64,000 nucleotides of DNA from PoT sp049331405 (GCF_049331405.1 NZ_CP186274.1:2852001-2916000); one strand, 5' to 3'; numbered from the stretch's first letter, positions 54,913-62,887 are shown. Notes: generated by a model from the sequence alone, not told the origin. Numbers and translations: made by a program.

Positions 54913-55106
54913 GATTGTTCCTTTCCGCCTTCTTTGAACCCGTAATCGAACAGCATGGGTTGGTCGATGATCGCGGCGCATTCGAGGTCGACCCTCCGCT
55001 CGATGCGCCTGGACGTCTCGAGGTCCTCCGGCTTCCGGCTCCGGTAGTACCTGTTCTGAGCCTGGCGCATCTGACGCACCAGCAAGGCGAGCTCCCTCCG
55101 TTCCAT
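54909..55106 (-). CDS. small hypothetical protein
   Basis: 65 residues, charged and helical (LALLVRQMRQAQNRYYRSRK). Coupled to the downstream gene by a 4-base overlap. No family recognised. Confidence 0.5.
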   Translation of the reverse strand: MERRELALLVRQMRQAQNRYYRSRKPEDLETSRRIERRVDLECAAIIDQPMLFDYGFKEGGKEQS

Positions 55107-55107
55107 C

Positions 55108-55419
55108 TCAAGCCCCCCTCATGAGCTCTTGCAGGGCGGTCAATTCCCCGGGCTCGCAATCGAGCTCGATCATGGTCAGCAGGCTCGAGGCGGATCGGTC
55201 GTGGATCCGCCGGCGACGGCAGAACGTGAGGGCGATGAGGCCGATGGCCAAGGCGACCTCGCCGGCTTCATAGGTCGCTTGGATGAGGCAGTCGAACGAA
55301 CGGTCGAGCGACTCCTCGCGGTTCGCGACCTCTTCCGAGGCGAGGTAGCGCTCGACGAACTCGGCTTGCTTGGGCGCGTGCAGCACATGCCGAGTCGTCG
55401 GTATTGGCTTGTCCGACAT
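55108..55419 (-). CDS. hypothetical helical protein
   Basis: 103 residues, MSDKPIPTTRHVLHAPKQAE, then a helical body with one hydrophobic stretch (GEVALAIGLIALTFC) and a DCEPGELTALQELMRGA end. Stop one base before the next ATG. No family recognised. Confidence 0.5.
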   Translation of the reverse strand: MSDKPIPTTRHVLHAPKQAEFVERYLASEEVANREESLDRSFDCLIQATYEAGEVALAIGLIALTFCRRRRIHDRSASSLLTMIELDCEPGELTALQELMRGA

Positions 55420-55422
55420 GGC

Positions 55423-55662
55423 TCAGTTCCTTTCCGGCTTGTGGAGCATGAGCTTCGAGGCCTGGCCGAATGAGAGGCCCGACGCTCGGAGCTTCCAAAT
55501 CGCTCGGGACGTCCCCCGAACCGAGAGCTTGAGGCATCGGGTATGGACGTAGCCCGACGCCTTGAAGGGCTGGACCTTGCCTTTCTTGCCGATGAGGTCC
55601 CCGAGTTGGATCTCGCGTCCGCAGAAACAGCATCTCTCGCCTTGGAAATCGACAGACATCAA
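55423..55662 (-). CDS. hypothetical Cys-rich protein, first gene of the group
   Basis: 79 residues with CCFCGREIQLGD and HTRCLKLS, a CxxC plus H-x-x-C pattern like small zinc-binding treble-clef proteins. First of nine overlapping minus-strand genes; the promoter should lie in 55663-55803. Confidence 0.55.
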   Translation of the reverse strand: MMSVDFQGERCCFCGREIQLGDLIGKKGKVQPFKASGYVHTRCLKLSVRGTSRAIWKLRASGLSFGQASKLMLHKPERN

Positions 55663-55803
55663 ATACCCCTTAATGACGTGGTACCGGGGTTTCTTCGACG
55701 TTCTTTCAACCCCGATCTTGCCCCAACTTATCCCACGGGGTATAAAGTGTCAACCGAGTTTGACCCCAAGTTGACCCTTTTGAGGTACTCTTTAGGAGGT
55801 TCC
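55663..55803. promoter_or_regulatory. divergent promoter region
   Basis: Between a minus-strand and a plus-strand operon. It contains the near repeat GTTTGACCCC / AGTTGACCC at 55758-55777 (possible -35 or operator half-sites) and CCGGGGTTT with AACCCCG as an inverted pair. TTTAGGAGGTTCC is a strong ribosome-binding site for the plus-strand gene. Confidence 0.45.
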
Positions 55804-56040
55804 ATGACGTCAGTAGCTATGAGGCCGAAGACGATGGCGAAGAAAAGAGCGACCGGCGACGACGTCGCGAATGGCGGCGAGGGAAAGGACGGAGGGGACG
55901 TGTCAGTTAAAATCTTCCTCTCGCCGGCCACCTTCGAAGAGGTCCGGGCGGCGGCGGAAAAGCGATGCCTTCCCGTCGCGTCGTTCGTCCGGATGGCGGC
56001 GGTGAAGGAAGCCGAGCGCGTCAAGCAGGGGAGGGATTGA
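55804..56040 (+). CDS. ribbon-helix-helix-like protein
   Basis: 78 residues. After a basic head, VSVKIFLSPATFEEVRAAAE with SFVRMAAVKEAERV matches the strand-helix-helix pattern of small DNA-binding or mobilisation regulators. The start is fixed by AGGAGG seven bases upstream. It is first of three plus-strand genes and may bind the adjacent divergent promoter. Confidence 0.6.
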   Translation: MTSVAMRPKTMAKKRATGDDVANGGEGKDGGDVSVKIFLSPATFEEVRAAAEKRCLPVASFVRMAAVKEAERVKQGRD

Positions 56041-56043
56041 CCG

Positions 56044-56325
56044 ATGGCCACGCGAAAGGAAATACGGGCGGCGGCGGCCGAGGGCGGCGCCCGAGAGTGG
56101 ACGGCCGAGATCCTCAAGGATGGGATGACGCTCTATGCGTGGATGGCCTACAACCGGGCATACGACACGTACGCGACCGACCGTCTCGAGCATGCTCGGC
56201 TGTTCCGCTCCGAGGCCGAGGTCGACGCGTGGGCGGTGCGCCTCGGCGTGCCCAATGCCAGGCCTATCCGTCTTCGGGGCGAGGCGCCCGCGAAGCCGGC
56301 ACTCTCGAGAGCGAGGAAGAAATGA
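56044..56325 (+). CDS. hypothetical protein
   Basis: 93 residues (MATRKEIRAAAAEGGAREWT, LYAWMAYNRAYDTYATDRLE) with a basic tail. Three bases after the previous stop; its own stop overlaps the next ATG. No family recognised. Confidence 0.5.
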   Translation: MATRKEIRAAAAEGGAREWTAEILKDGMTLYAWMAYNRAYDTYATDRLEHARLFRSEAEVDAWAVRLGVPNARPIRLRGEAPAKPALSRARKK

Positions 56326-56564
56326 GCCAGACCCCTCATCCAACGTCGCGCACGCTCGAACTCGCGGCCGTGCATGCCCTGGACGTGGCCGATCAAATCC
56401 TCAGCACTTCGTTCACGAGTGATCCGGTCCGCTCCGTTGGATCACTCTTGATGAGTTTGCATGTGTATTGCCTCGCTCGCGCGGGCGGTACAGGCGAGGT
56501 ATGGGCCGACGCTCTGGCCGAGCTCCGACGGCTCGAGCTCGAGCTCGAGGCCTCGACGGAATGA
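56322..56564 (+). CDS. hypothetical protein
   Basis: 80 residues, helical (LELAAVHALDVADQILSTSF, LAELRRLELELEASTE). Start overlaps the previous stop as ATGA. Followed by a terminator. Confidence 0.5.
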   Translation: MSQTPHPTSRTLELAAVHALDVADQILSTSFTSDPVRSVGSLLMSLHVYCLARAGGTGEVWADALAELRRLELELEASTE

Positions 56565-56594
56565 CTTCCATCGCCGAGAAATGACTTCCAACCA

Positions 56595-56627
56595 GGGACC
56601 GAGGCGAAGGCCTCCGGTCCCTTTTTT
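56595..56627 (+). terminator. rho-independent terminator
   Basis: GGGACCGAGG...CCTCCGGTCCC (one bulged base) with a short loop, followed by TTTTTT. It ends the three-gene plus-strand operon and faces the convergent minus-strand group. Confidence 0.8.
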
Positions 56628-57175
56628 CATGCGCGTCGGTTGCCCTCGGCGGCGAGGTCCTCGAGCTCGACCAGGTCGAGCGCTAGGCGGAAGTCGCTGC
56701 GAGGGAATTGGCGAAGGTACCTTTGCACGAGCTCGCGGATGAATTCCTTGCCCATCAGATTCCAGATGGGATCTCCCCATCGGTAGTGGGAATTACCGAC
56801 GAGCTTGGCGATGTGAGCCAAGGCCTCCCATTCGACCGAGAGACGTCGATCGACCTCGGCATGGATGACGTACGATGTGCGGCCCGACGCGACGTGGAAC
56901 GTCGCGCGTTGCTTCCCGCGACCGAGGGATAGCTCGGGAGGCCTCGCCACGAATTCGAACGTCAGATTGCCGAGGAAGGCCTCGCCGTAAATCTGATAGG
57001 TCGCCAGGCAATACTTGAATTTGTCGATCGAAACGAATTCATCTCGATACGCCATCGGATCGTACGCCCTCGACTCGATCTCATCGACGTCGAGACGCGG
57101 CAGCGCGATGCGGGGAAGCCCCTCGATCGCGAGCGAGATATCGTCCCCATCCTGCCAGTTGAATTCCCGTCTCAT
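56627..57175 (-). CDS. hypothetical protein
   Basis: 182 residues, MRREFNWQDGDDISLAIEGL, then a mixed body (YLATYQIYGEAFL-like strands, FHVASGRTSYVIHAEVDRRL, FIRELVQRYLRQFPRSDFRL). The ATG at 57175 overlaps the upstream stop by 4 bases, which selects it over a start 36 bases earlier. It shares general plan and composition with the upstream protein. No family recognised. Confidence 0.55.
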   Translation of the reverse strand: MRREFNWQDGDDISLAIEGLPRIALPRLDVDEIESRAYDPMAYRDEFVSIDKFKYCLATYQIYGEAFLGNLTFEFVARPPELSLGRGKQRATFHVASGRTSYVIHAEVDRRLSVEWEALAHIAKLVGNSHYRWGDPIWNLMGKEFIRELVQRYLRQFPRSDFRLALDLVELEDLAAEGNRRA

Positions 57176-57825
57176 TCGGCCCTCGAGCCTGTGAAGCGAC
57201 GTCCGACCCAATCCAGCATCGCGGCCAGCCTGGAAGGATTGGCGCAGCTCGGCCGCACGCGATCGGGCCAGCGATACCAGAGGTAATTCCCAAAGAACCC
57301 GCGAATGCGTTTGCTCTCTCGATACCTAAGTCTGAGCTCTCGCGTGAAGCGTTCCCCCTCGAGCTCCCAGATATCATCGACGGCCCGGCCGAATTCCTCG
57401 CGCTCGTCTCGGCCGAGGGTTAGGCTCGAGCGAATGGCCAAGGCCTTCCAATCGGCGAAGCGACGCGCATTGACCTCGATATCATGGAAGGTACTCGCCT
57501 TGACGTTGCGTGCCCCGAGATAGCTCGGCAGGAGAAAGGAAGCCTTGGCGGGTCGGTACTCTTGAACGATACCGATCCTCGCGCGGATCCACCCTTTCGG
57601 CGTGGGGAGCTCGCGCGGCGAGAGGCGGTAGTGGACCGACGCATTCCCGATCTGCAACGTACCGTCATATCGCGTCCTCTCGATGATGCGGAACGGCTCA
57701 TCGGACCCGCTCGGAGTCGGCTCGGCATAGACGAAGGTCCGTTCGATCGCCTTGACCTGGTCGACGGCAATGCGAGCCTTGACCCCTTTGATTTCGAGCC
57801 ATGCGCTCGAGTATCCCTCAAACAT
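57172..57825 (-). CDS. hypothetical protein
   Basis: 217 residues from MFEGYSSAWLEIKGVKARIA. WKALAIRSSLTLGRDEREEF and GERFTRELRLRYRESKRIRG parallel the helical C-terminus of the downstream protein, so the two may be distant paralogues. An 8-base overlap with the preceding gene fixes the start. No family recognised. Confidence 0.55.
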   Translation of the reverse strand: MFEGYSSAWLEIKGVKARIAVDQVKAIERTFVYAEPTPSGSDEPFRIIERTRYDGTLQIGNASVHYRLSPRELPTPKGWIRARIGIVQEYRPAKASFLLPSYLGARNVKASTFHDIEVNARRFADWKALAIRSSLTLGRDEREEFGRAVDDIWELEGERFTRELRLRYRESKRIRGFFGNYLWYRWPDRVRPSCANPSRLAAMLDWVGRRFTGSRAE

Positions 57826-58183
57826 CGTTACCCTTCGCGTTGGCGGCGACTTGATTGAAACAGAGTCGATCGACCTCATCACACACGCGAGAACCCGGCT
57901 CGAGCCTCGCCTCGAATTCCCTCGCCAGGGCGATCGCGGCCCCGGCCGGCAAGGTCCCGTCATCCACCCACAAGGCATGCTCGACGTTGCCGAGGCGGTC
58001 GAGGAGCCGCACGCCGAGGACCTTGACCGAGAGCTCGGTAACGGTCGCCCCTTCGGCCGGATAGCAGCTCTCCGGCGGTCCCGATCGCCGGCCGGGATCG
58101 TACGGTTCGACCTCGCACTCGACCTCGAGCGCGAGCCATCGCCGGGCGACTGGATCCCAATGCGAGGCATTGAAAGTAATCAC
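57818..58183 (-). CDS. hypothetical protein
   Basis: 121 residues (MITFNASHWDPVARRWLALE, VTELSVKVLGVRLLDRLGNV, PGSRVCDEVDRLCFNQVAAN). Beta-rich start, helical end. Overlaps both neighbours. No family recognised. Confidence 0.5.
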   Translation of the reverse strand: MITFNASHWDPVARRWLALEVECEVEPYDPGRRSGPPESCYPAEGATVTELSVKVLGVRLLDRLGNVEHALWVDDGTLPAGAAIALAREFEARLEPGSRVCDEVDRLCFNQVAANAKGNDV

Positions 58184-58668
58184 CCCGGCGAGGCCTCGAG
58201 CCTTCGCATGAAAGCGTCGAATTCGTCGTCTTCGACGATGAGGCAGATGAGAAGTAACTCGGTAGCTGGCATCCTGCGCGGCTCGGCCAGGTCCTCGAGC
58301 TGGTCGAGGTCCTCGACGTCGTCGACCAGGTCCTCGAACTCGACCGGGTCGATAACGTCGACCAGGTCCTCGAGCTGGTCGAGGTCCTCGAGATAGGCGA
58401 GGCCTTTGGGAGTGATCTCGAAGTCACCCCGGCAGCCGCAAGGGCAGCCGTCGACCAGGCCCCGGCGGATGAGCATGGCTAGTTTCGCTCTGACGAGCTT
58501 CTCGGGAGTGGCGGGCGGGAAGGCCCCGAGCTCGACGAGATCCCATCGGCTTATCACCGGATGGGGATACTTGGGATTGCGAGCGACCTCGGCCCGATAC
58601 TTCGCGGCGAGCGTCCGCAGGATGGGGAGCTCGGGAAGGTCTTTGCATTGAAGGCGGTTGTTCTTCAT
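58180..58668 (-). CDS. winged-helix-like protein with an acidic repeat
   Basis: 162 residues. Residues about 40-95 look like a small winged helix (ISRWDLVELGAFPPATPEKL, LAMLIRRGLVDGCPCGCRGD with a CxCGC cluster). Then comes a strongly acidic repeat (LEDLDQLEDLVDVIDPVEFE, EDLVDDVEDLDQLEDLAEP) in which LEDLDQLEDL occurs as such and as VEDLDQLEDL. The DNA carries a matching direct repeat (58299-58324 and 58370-58395). Acidic tails in phage genes can mimic DNA; here this is only an idea. Confidence 0.5.
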   Translation of the reverse strand: MKNNRLQCKDLPELPILRTLAAKYRAEVARNPKYPHPVISRWDLVELGAFPPATPEKLVRAKLAMLIRRGLVDGCPCGCRGDFEITPKGLAYLEDLDQLEDLVDVIDPVEFEDLVDDVEDLDQLEDLAEPRRMPATELLLICLIVEDDEFDAFMRRLEASPG

Positions 58669-58669
58669 C

Positions 58670-58849
58670 TCACCTCGTCTCGGGCTCGACGGGCGTCGTC
58701 GGCCCCTTGCACCTTTGCTTATGCTCGGCTTCCTCGCCGAAGCGAACGTAAATCCCGCAGTCGTTGCAGGGATGGCAACAGGCGGTGAAATGCAACACGC
58801 CGCGGCGCCTGTGGCAAAAACACTGGCATTCGTAAACCCGTTGGCTCAT
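58670..58849 (-). CDS. 59-residue Cys-rich protein
   Basis: MSQRVYECQCFCHRRRGVLH, then FTACCHPCNDCGIYVRFGEE and a KQRCKGPTTP tail: nine Cys and several His in 59 residues, suggesting two metal sites. The ATG overlaps the stop of the XRE gene (ATGA), and its stop is one base before the next ATG, so it fits the operon exactly. Confidence 0.6.
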   Translation of the reverse strand: MSQRVYECQCFCHRRRGVLHFTACCHPCNDCGIYVRFGEEAEHKQRCKGPTTPVEPETR

Positions 58850-59094
58850 CGGCCGGATCGCCTCCGCGCGGCGGTTAGGGGAGCGACCCCGAGCGCGTCG
58901 GCGAGACGGTCGGCGGTCTCGAGCTTCAGGTCACGAGTGCCGTTCATGAAACGGCGGATGACTTCCTCGGCGACGTCGCTGAGTTGGGAGAGCGAGTAGG
59001 CGGTATGTCCGCTATCGCGGATGATCTCGCGGAGCTGGTCCCCCATCTTCACCCGCTCTTGAGAGGCCCGGTTGGGCCCTCGCGTTGCTTTCAT
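58846..59094 (-). CDS. XRE-type helix-turn-helix regulator
   Basis: 82 residues: an N-terminal basic segment, then a five-helix XRE-like domain (LREIIRDSGHTAYSLSQLSD, VAEEVIRRFMNGTRDLKLET, ADRLADALGVAPL). Likely DNA-binding repressor of the phage-like region. The stop overlaps the next ATG. Confidence 0.75.
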   Translation of the reverse strand: MKATRGPNRASQERVKMGDQLREIIRDSGHTAYSLSQLSDVAEEVIRRFMNGTRDLKLETADRLADALGVAPLTAARRRSGR

Positions 59095-59109
59095 GGTCCC
59101 TCGTCTGGG

Positions 59110-59664
59110 TTAGCTCTTGCCGTTGGAGATGGCGACCAGCTCGCCGGCGAGGCGAGAGAGCCTCTCGCGGTCGATCAGAAGTCGGCGGTACTCGTCGGCC
59201 GGCATGATGACGGCGTGCGTTACCGGCCTTTGGCCCATCATCGCGCCCTCGTAAGAGCAGATCGCGAACGACTTCCGGCCGAGAATCACCCGGTCGAGGA
59301 TCTTCGCAGCGTTCTCGCGGATTTCGCCGGGCGAAGTGTTCTCGAGGAATTCGCACGGGTCGCGACGAGCTTCCATGAGCTCGCTCTCGTGAAGGGTCCT
59401 GTTGTCGGCGGCGGTCTTCATCGGTGTCGTCCAAACCTCTTGAAGTGCGGAGTGATAGGCCTCGAAAGCGAGGCGGCAAGTTGCTTGCTCGAATCTTCGG
59501 GTAATCGTCGTCTGGAATTGCTTGACGGCGAAGTTCATGAGTTCGGCGTAACGAACGCCGGCGACGGCGGTGAACACGCCGCGAGGCTGGGTCGTGCCGT
59601 TGCCGGTAATCCTGGCGGGAAGCGGCTCGAGGCCTTCACGCTCGCGGAGCTGGTTGACGCTCAA
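59110..59664 (-). CDS. hypothetical protein with an antitoxin-like C-terminus
   Basis: 184 residues. The second half (GEIRENAAKILDRVILGRKS, THAVIMPADEYRRLLIDRER) resembles Phd/YefM-type antitoxins; the first half (MSVNQLREREGLEPLPARIT) does not. No toxin gene is evident next to it. The start overlaps the upstream stop by 4 bases. An internal ATG before KTAADNRTLHESEL could give the antitoxin-like part alone. Confidence 0.5.
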   Translation of the reverse strand: MSVNQLREREGLEPLPARITGNGTTQPRGVFTAVAGVRYAELMNFAVKQFQTTITRRFEQATCRLAFEAYHSALQEVWTTPMKTAADNRTLHESELMEARRDPCEFLENTSPGEIRENAAKILDRVILGRKSFAICSYEGAMMGQRPVTHAVIMPADEYRRLLIDRERLSRLAGELVAISNGKS

Positions 59665-60212
59665 GAGTCCTCCGGTTCATGGGGAGCGATCCTCACCACG
59701 GCCGACAATGGGGGCGGCTCGACGATCGGGAATGGTAGGTACTCGAAACGTCGCTCGCGTTCGTCCAGCAGGTCGAGCTTGTGGAGCTCGGCCAGATACC
59801 CGGCGGCGAGGACCTGGTTTCGGGAGTTCCGCTCTCGCTCGGCCCGATCTCGCGAGGCCCTCCAACCGCTCAGCATCAGGTACAACCTGGCTTGCCAATC
59901 GAGCAGCTTCCCGAACAGGGCCTTACCGAATTCGTCGAGACGGAGCGACTCCATTGCCTCCGAGATCGAGACGTTCTTGAACGAAGCGACGTCGGCGGCG
60001 AGTCGGTCGAGGCACCGCGGATCCCAAGTGACCTCGAGCTCGACCGTCCTATCCGGCTCGTCGCCGGCGAGGTCGACCCCCATCCATCGCCGGCCTTGCT
60101 CGGCGCCGGCCTGGTCGTCGTTGACGAGTGTCAACAGGACCTCGGCCCGGCCGACCGGCTCATCGTCGATGAACAGCTCGACCGGCCCGGCCGAGCTCAA
60201 GCGGCCTTCCAT
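59661..60212 (-). CDS. hypothetical protein
   Basis: 183 residues from the ATG at 60212 (MEGRLSSAGPVELFIDDEPV). A beta-rich first half (TVELEVTWDPRCLDRLAADV) and a helical second half (GKLLDWQARLYLMLSGWRAS). It overlaps the recombinase 3' end by 16 bases. Longer starts would lie wholly inside the recombinase gene. No family recognised. Confidence 0.5.
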   Translation of the reverse strand: MEGRLSSAGPVELFIDDEPVGRAEVLLTLVNDDQAGAEQGRRWMGVDLAGDEPDRTVELEVTWDPRCLDRLAADVASFKNVSISEAMESLRLDEFGKALFGKLLDWQARLYLMLSGWRASRDRAERERNSRNQVLAAGYLAELHKLDLLDERERRFEYLPFPIVEPPPLSAVVRIAPHEPEDS

Positions 60213-60931
60213 GCGAGGATTCTCCGAATCGCTTCGGCGCTCCATTTGGTGAGCCCCTCTTTGGTTTTGATGCCGTTCTTCTCGAGGACCTCGGCAATCG
60301 CGCGGAGCGACTCGCCGTCTTCTCTTAGCGCCTTCATCATGGCGATCGCGGCTTGCTCCTCCGGGTTCTCGACCAGGCGAGCGACCCCGCCCCGCTTGTT
60401 GACCGGCCCGGTTAGGTCGAGGTCGAAGCCGTAGCGGACGTTCCCGCAACGCTCATTGAGCTCGCGTTTCTTCCTGAGCCCATCAGCGGTGCGCTCCGAG
60501 ATGGTCTCTCGCTCCCATTGAGCGATTGTCACAATAATGTTCAACATCATGCGGCCGGTCGCGTTCGACGTGTCGACGTGGTCGTTGACCGAGTGGAGCT
60601 TGCATCCCCCCTTGTCGGAAAAGTAATCGTCGATGAGGGTCGACCAGTCTTTGAGCCGGCGTGTGAGCCGGTCGAGCTTGGCGATGAGCAGGCCCTCGGC
60701 CTGGCGGTTCCGCAGGACCTCGAGCGCCTTGGCGATCCCCGGCCGCTTGAGCGTCTTGGCCGAGGCCCCCTCATCGGCGATGACGTCGATGAGGTTCAGC
60801 TCGTGAAGATCGGCGTACTTTCGAAGCTTGGACTCCTGGTCGAGCAGGGAGAACCCCCCTCGCGCCTGTTCTTCGGTCGAGACCCGGATGTAACCGATCG
60901 CTCGAGGCATTCCGACAAGTGTAATGCTCAT
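60197..60931 (-). CDS. serine recombinase (resolvase/invertase type)
   Basis: 244 residues: catalytic domain with IGYIRVSTEEQARGG (Ser18), ADEGASAKTLKRPGIAKALE, LLIAKLDRLTRRLKDW, then the E helix (MMLNIIVTIAQWERETISER) and a short recombinase-type C-terminus ending in a helix-turn-helix-like KTKEGLTKWSAEAIRRILAW. It is of the smaller class, unlike those of 36-44 kb. It may act as integrase of the phage-like element or as a resolvase/invertase. An ATG seven codons in is an alternative start. Confidence 0.85.
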   Translation of the reverse strand: MSITLVGMPRAIGYIRVSTEEQARGGFSLLDQESKLRKYADLHELNLIDVIADEGASAKTLKRPGIAKALEVLRNRQAEGLLIAKLDRLTRRLKDWSTLIDDYFSDKGGCKLHSVNDHVDTSNATGRMMLNIIVTIAQWERETISERTADGLRKKRELNERCGNVRYGFDLDLTGPVNKRGGVARLVENPEEQAAIAMMKALREDGESLRAIAEVLEKNGIKTKEGLTKWSAEAIRRILAWKAA

Positions 60932-61025
60932 CGTCTCATCCCTACGGGGACCTTGCGAAACGAATAATTACCCGCCGATCGGTGGGCCACCGGACGGCGG
61001 GCAAACCCCTCCGGACGGTGGGCAC
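60932..61025. other. junction between recombinase and tail genes, with short repeats
   Basis: Three near copies of a CCGGACGGYGGGC-like unit (CGATCGGTGGGCC, CCGGACGGCGGGC, CCGGACGGTGGGC) lie between the divergent recombinase and the first tail-region gene. This is where an attachment site or promoter could be; neither is proven. Confidence 0.35.
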
Positions 61026-61370
61026 TTGAACACCTCGAGAACGATCTTGTCAACCGACGACCTCGCCGTGACGAAGGCGAAGGTCGAGGAGCTCTCCGCG
61101 ATGAGTGACAACCTCTTCGCCGATGGCACCGTGAGCGACCCGGCCCCCAGCGTGGACGGCTTCAAGATCGCCGCGCCGGCCGGCAAGACGCTACCGATCG
61201 ACAAGCGATACGAAGGCCTCAGCCTCATGTTCACCGGCGCCTCGAAGCTCGCGCCGGCTAAGAAGGTCATCGAGTCTTACCGCCGGATCACCTCGACGAC
61301 CGCCGAGCTCACCTTCCTCGAGCCTTTCAGCGACATCCCCGACGACGGGGATGAGTACCAAATCGGCTAA
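61026..61370 (+). CDS. possible phage virion protein, probably 5'-truncated
   Basis: About 115 residues, ending in LSLMFTGASKLAPAKKVIES, ELTFLEPFSDIPDDGDEYQI, a small beta domain seen at the ends of phage head/tail proteins. No good start exists: ATG 60924 would lie inside the antisense of the recombinase and give a Gly/Pro-rich head; TTG 61026 or ATG 61101 are weak. It may be a fragment left at a recombination junction. It precedes the DUF3168 gene by 3 bases. Confidence 0.4.
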   Translation: MNTSRTILSTDDLAVTKAKVEELSAMSDNLFADGTVSDPAPSVDGFKIAAPAGKTLPIDKRYEGLSLMFTGASKLAPAKKVIESYRRITSTTAELTFLEPFSDIPDDGDEYQIG

Positions 61371-61373
61371 CGC

Positions 61374-61928
61374 ATGCCGCTACCACCGATCGCCGTAATC
61401 ATCCGCCGGGGGCAACCGCCGGCGCCGATCCCGCGCGTACCCGGCCCCCTGCCGGCCTTCTTGCTGGCGTTGCGGCGGCGGATCGCGGCCAACATCCCGA
61501 CCATCTATCCGACGTTCCTCGACGCGTTGGTTGCCACGCTCGAGCGCGATCCGGAGCTCTCGGCGATCGTCGGCCGGCGGATCTTCCCGGACTTCGTCCC
61601 CCAGGGTCAGCCATACCCGGCGCTCGTCTATCAAATCATCTCCGACGTCCCCGGCTCGAACCTCGACGGCCGGGATAAGACGTTCCGGAGTCGCGTCCAG
61701 TTCAAGTCCTACGCACGTTCCCGGTCGGCTTGCACCGAGCTTTTCCTCGCCCTCGAGCGGCGATTCAACGGCTTCCAAGGCCGTCTCGGTGGCATCGGCG
61801 GAATCGAAGTCACCGAGGCCATCATCCCCGATGCCTCGAGCAACTACACGCCGCAAGTCGACGGGTCGGATCAGGGAACTTTCATGGTTCCCGCCGACAT
61901 CTTTTTCAGCTACAGGAGTCGCTTCTAA
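61374..61928 (+). CDS. phage tail completion/terminator-like protein (DUF3168)
   Basis: 184 residues. From about residue 50, LVATLERDPELSAIVGRRIF, QPYPALVYQIISDVPGSNLD and RVQFKSYARSRSACTELFLA match the DUF3168 pattern of tail-completion proteins that cap the tail tube in siphophages. The first 45 residues are a Pro/Arg-rich addition. The stop abuts the tail-tube start. Confidence 0.75.
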   Translation: MPLPPIAVIIRRGQPPAPIPRVPGPLPAFLLALRRRIAANIPTIYPTFLDALVATLERDPELSAIVGRRIFPDFVPQGQPYPALVYQIISDVPGSNLDGRDKTFRSRVQFKSYARSRSACTELFLALERRFNGFQGRLGGIGGIEVTEAIIPDASSNYTPQVDGSDQGTFMVPADIFFSYRSRF

Positions 61929-62348
61929 GTGGCCAAGAATCCCGGTCTCGGGACCAAGCTAAAGCACGGCGTCGCGGGTACCCCGCCCGTCTACAGCGAA
62001 ATCGCGCAGGTCTCCAAAATCTCCGGCCCCGGCGGCGAGGTCGGCACCCGCGAAACGACCGACCTCGACTCGACGGCGAAGGAATACGAGCCGACCCTCT
62101 ACGACGGCGGCGAGATTTCCTTCACGGTCTATTACGATCCCGTCATGCACGCCTTGCTATTCACCCTCTGGACCACGCCGAGCAAGGAGCTCTGGCAGCT
62201 CGTGTTCAACGACTCGGTCCACACGACGTTCAGCTTCAAGGCGATCCTGACGAAGTTCAGCCCGACCGGCATGGAAGTCGAGGGCAACCTCGAAGCCGAA
62301 ATCACGATCAAGATCAGCGGCCCGGTCACTTCCGCCGCCGGCTCGTAA
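61929..62348 (+). CDS. phage major tail tube protein
   Basis: 139 residues with a GTG start directly after the previous stop. GLGTKLKHGVAGTPPVYSEI, GPGGEVGTRETTDLDSTAKE, YDGGEISFTVYYDPVMHALL and a MEVEGNLEAEITIKISGPVT end are typical of lambda gpV-type tube proteins, which stack as hexameric rings around the tape measure. Confidence 0.85.
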   Translation: MAKNPGLGTKLKHGVAGTPPVYSEIAQVSKISGPGGEVGTRETTDLDSTAKEYEPTLYDGGEISFTVYYDPVMHALLFTLWTTPSKELWQLVFNDSVHTTFSFKAILTKFSPTGMEVEGNLEAEITIKISGPVTSAAGS

Positions 62349-62455
62349 TCCCGCCCCCCCGCGCCCGAGGTCCTCGGGCGCGATCACCCAAGCCCCGCGC
62401 GCTCGAGGTCCTCGACGCGATCAACTCCCACGAACGAAAGCATCAGCGAATCCCT

Positions 62456-62887
62456 ATGTTCCTCAAGCGAGATCAGATCCTCTCGGCCCCCGACCTGGCC
62501 CACGAAATCGTCGACGTCCCCGAGTGGGGCGGTAAGGTCATGGTCCGTTGCATGACGGGCGCCGAGCGGGAGAAGTTCGAGGCCTCTTACCTCGAGCTCG
62601 GCATGAAGGAATTCCGCGCCCGGCTGGCGGCGGCGACCATCTGCGATGAGAACCTCAATCGCATCTTCACTTACGAGGATATCGAGCTCCTGCAGACCAA
62701 GTCGGCCCTGGCCCTCGAGCGCGTCATGAACGTCTCGCTCCGGCTCTCGAAGCTCCGCAAGCAGGACATGGAGCAGGCCGAGGGAAACTCCGGCGCCAGC
62801 CCTTCCGCCGATTCCTCTTCAAGCTCGCCGACCGCTGGGGATGCTCCGTCCGCGAGCTCCTCGAGCGAGTCCCTTCCGACGAGCTGA
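62456..62887 (+). CDS. phage tail assembly chaperone, short form
   Basis: 143 residues: MFLKRDQILSAPDLAHEIVD, GGKVMVRCMTGAEREKFEAS, LNRIFTYEDIELLQTKSALA, then, past the slippery site, a low-complexity Ser-rich end. It is the gpG-like short product of a G/GT pair. It guides assembly of the tape measure and is not part of the virion in related phages. Confidence 0.82.
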   Translation: MFLKRDQILSAPDLAHEIVDVPEWGGKVMVRCMTGAEREKFEASYLELGMKEFRARLAAATICDENLNRIFTYEDIELLQTKSALALERVMNVSLRLSKLRKQDMEQAEGNSGASPSADSSSSSPTAGDAPSASSSSESLPTS

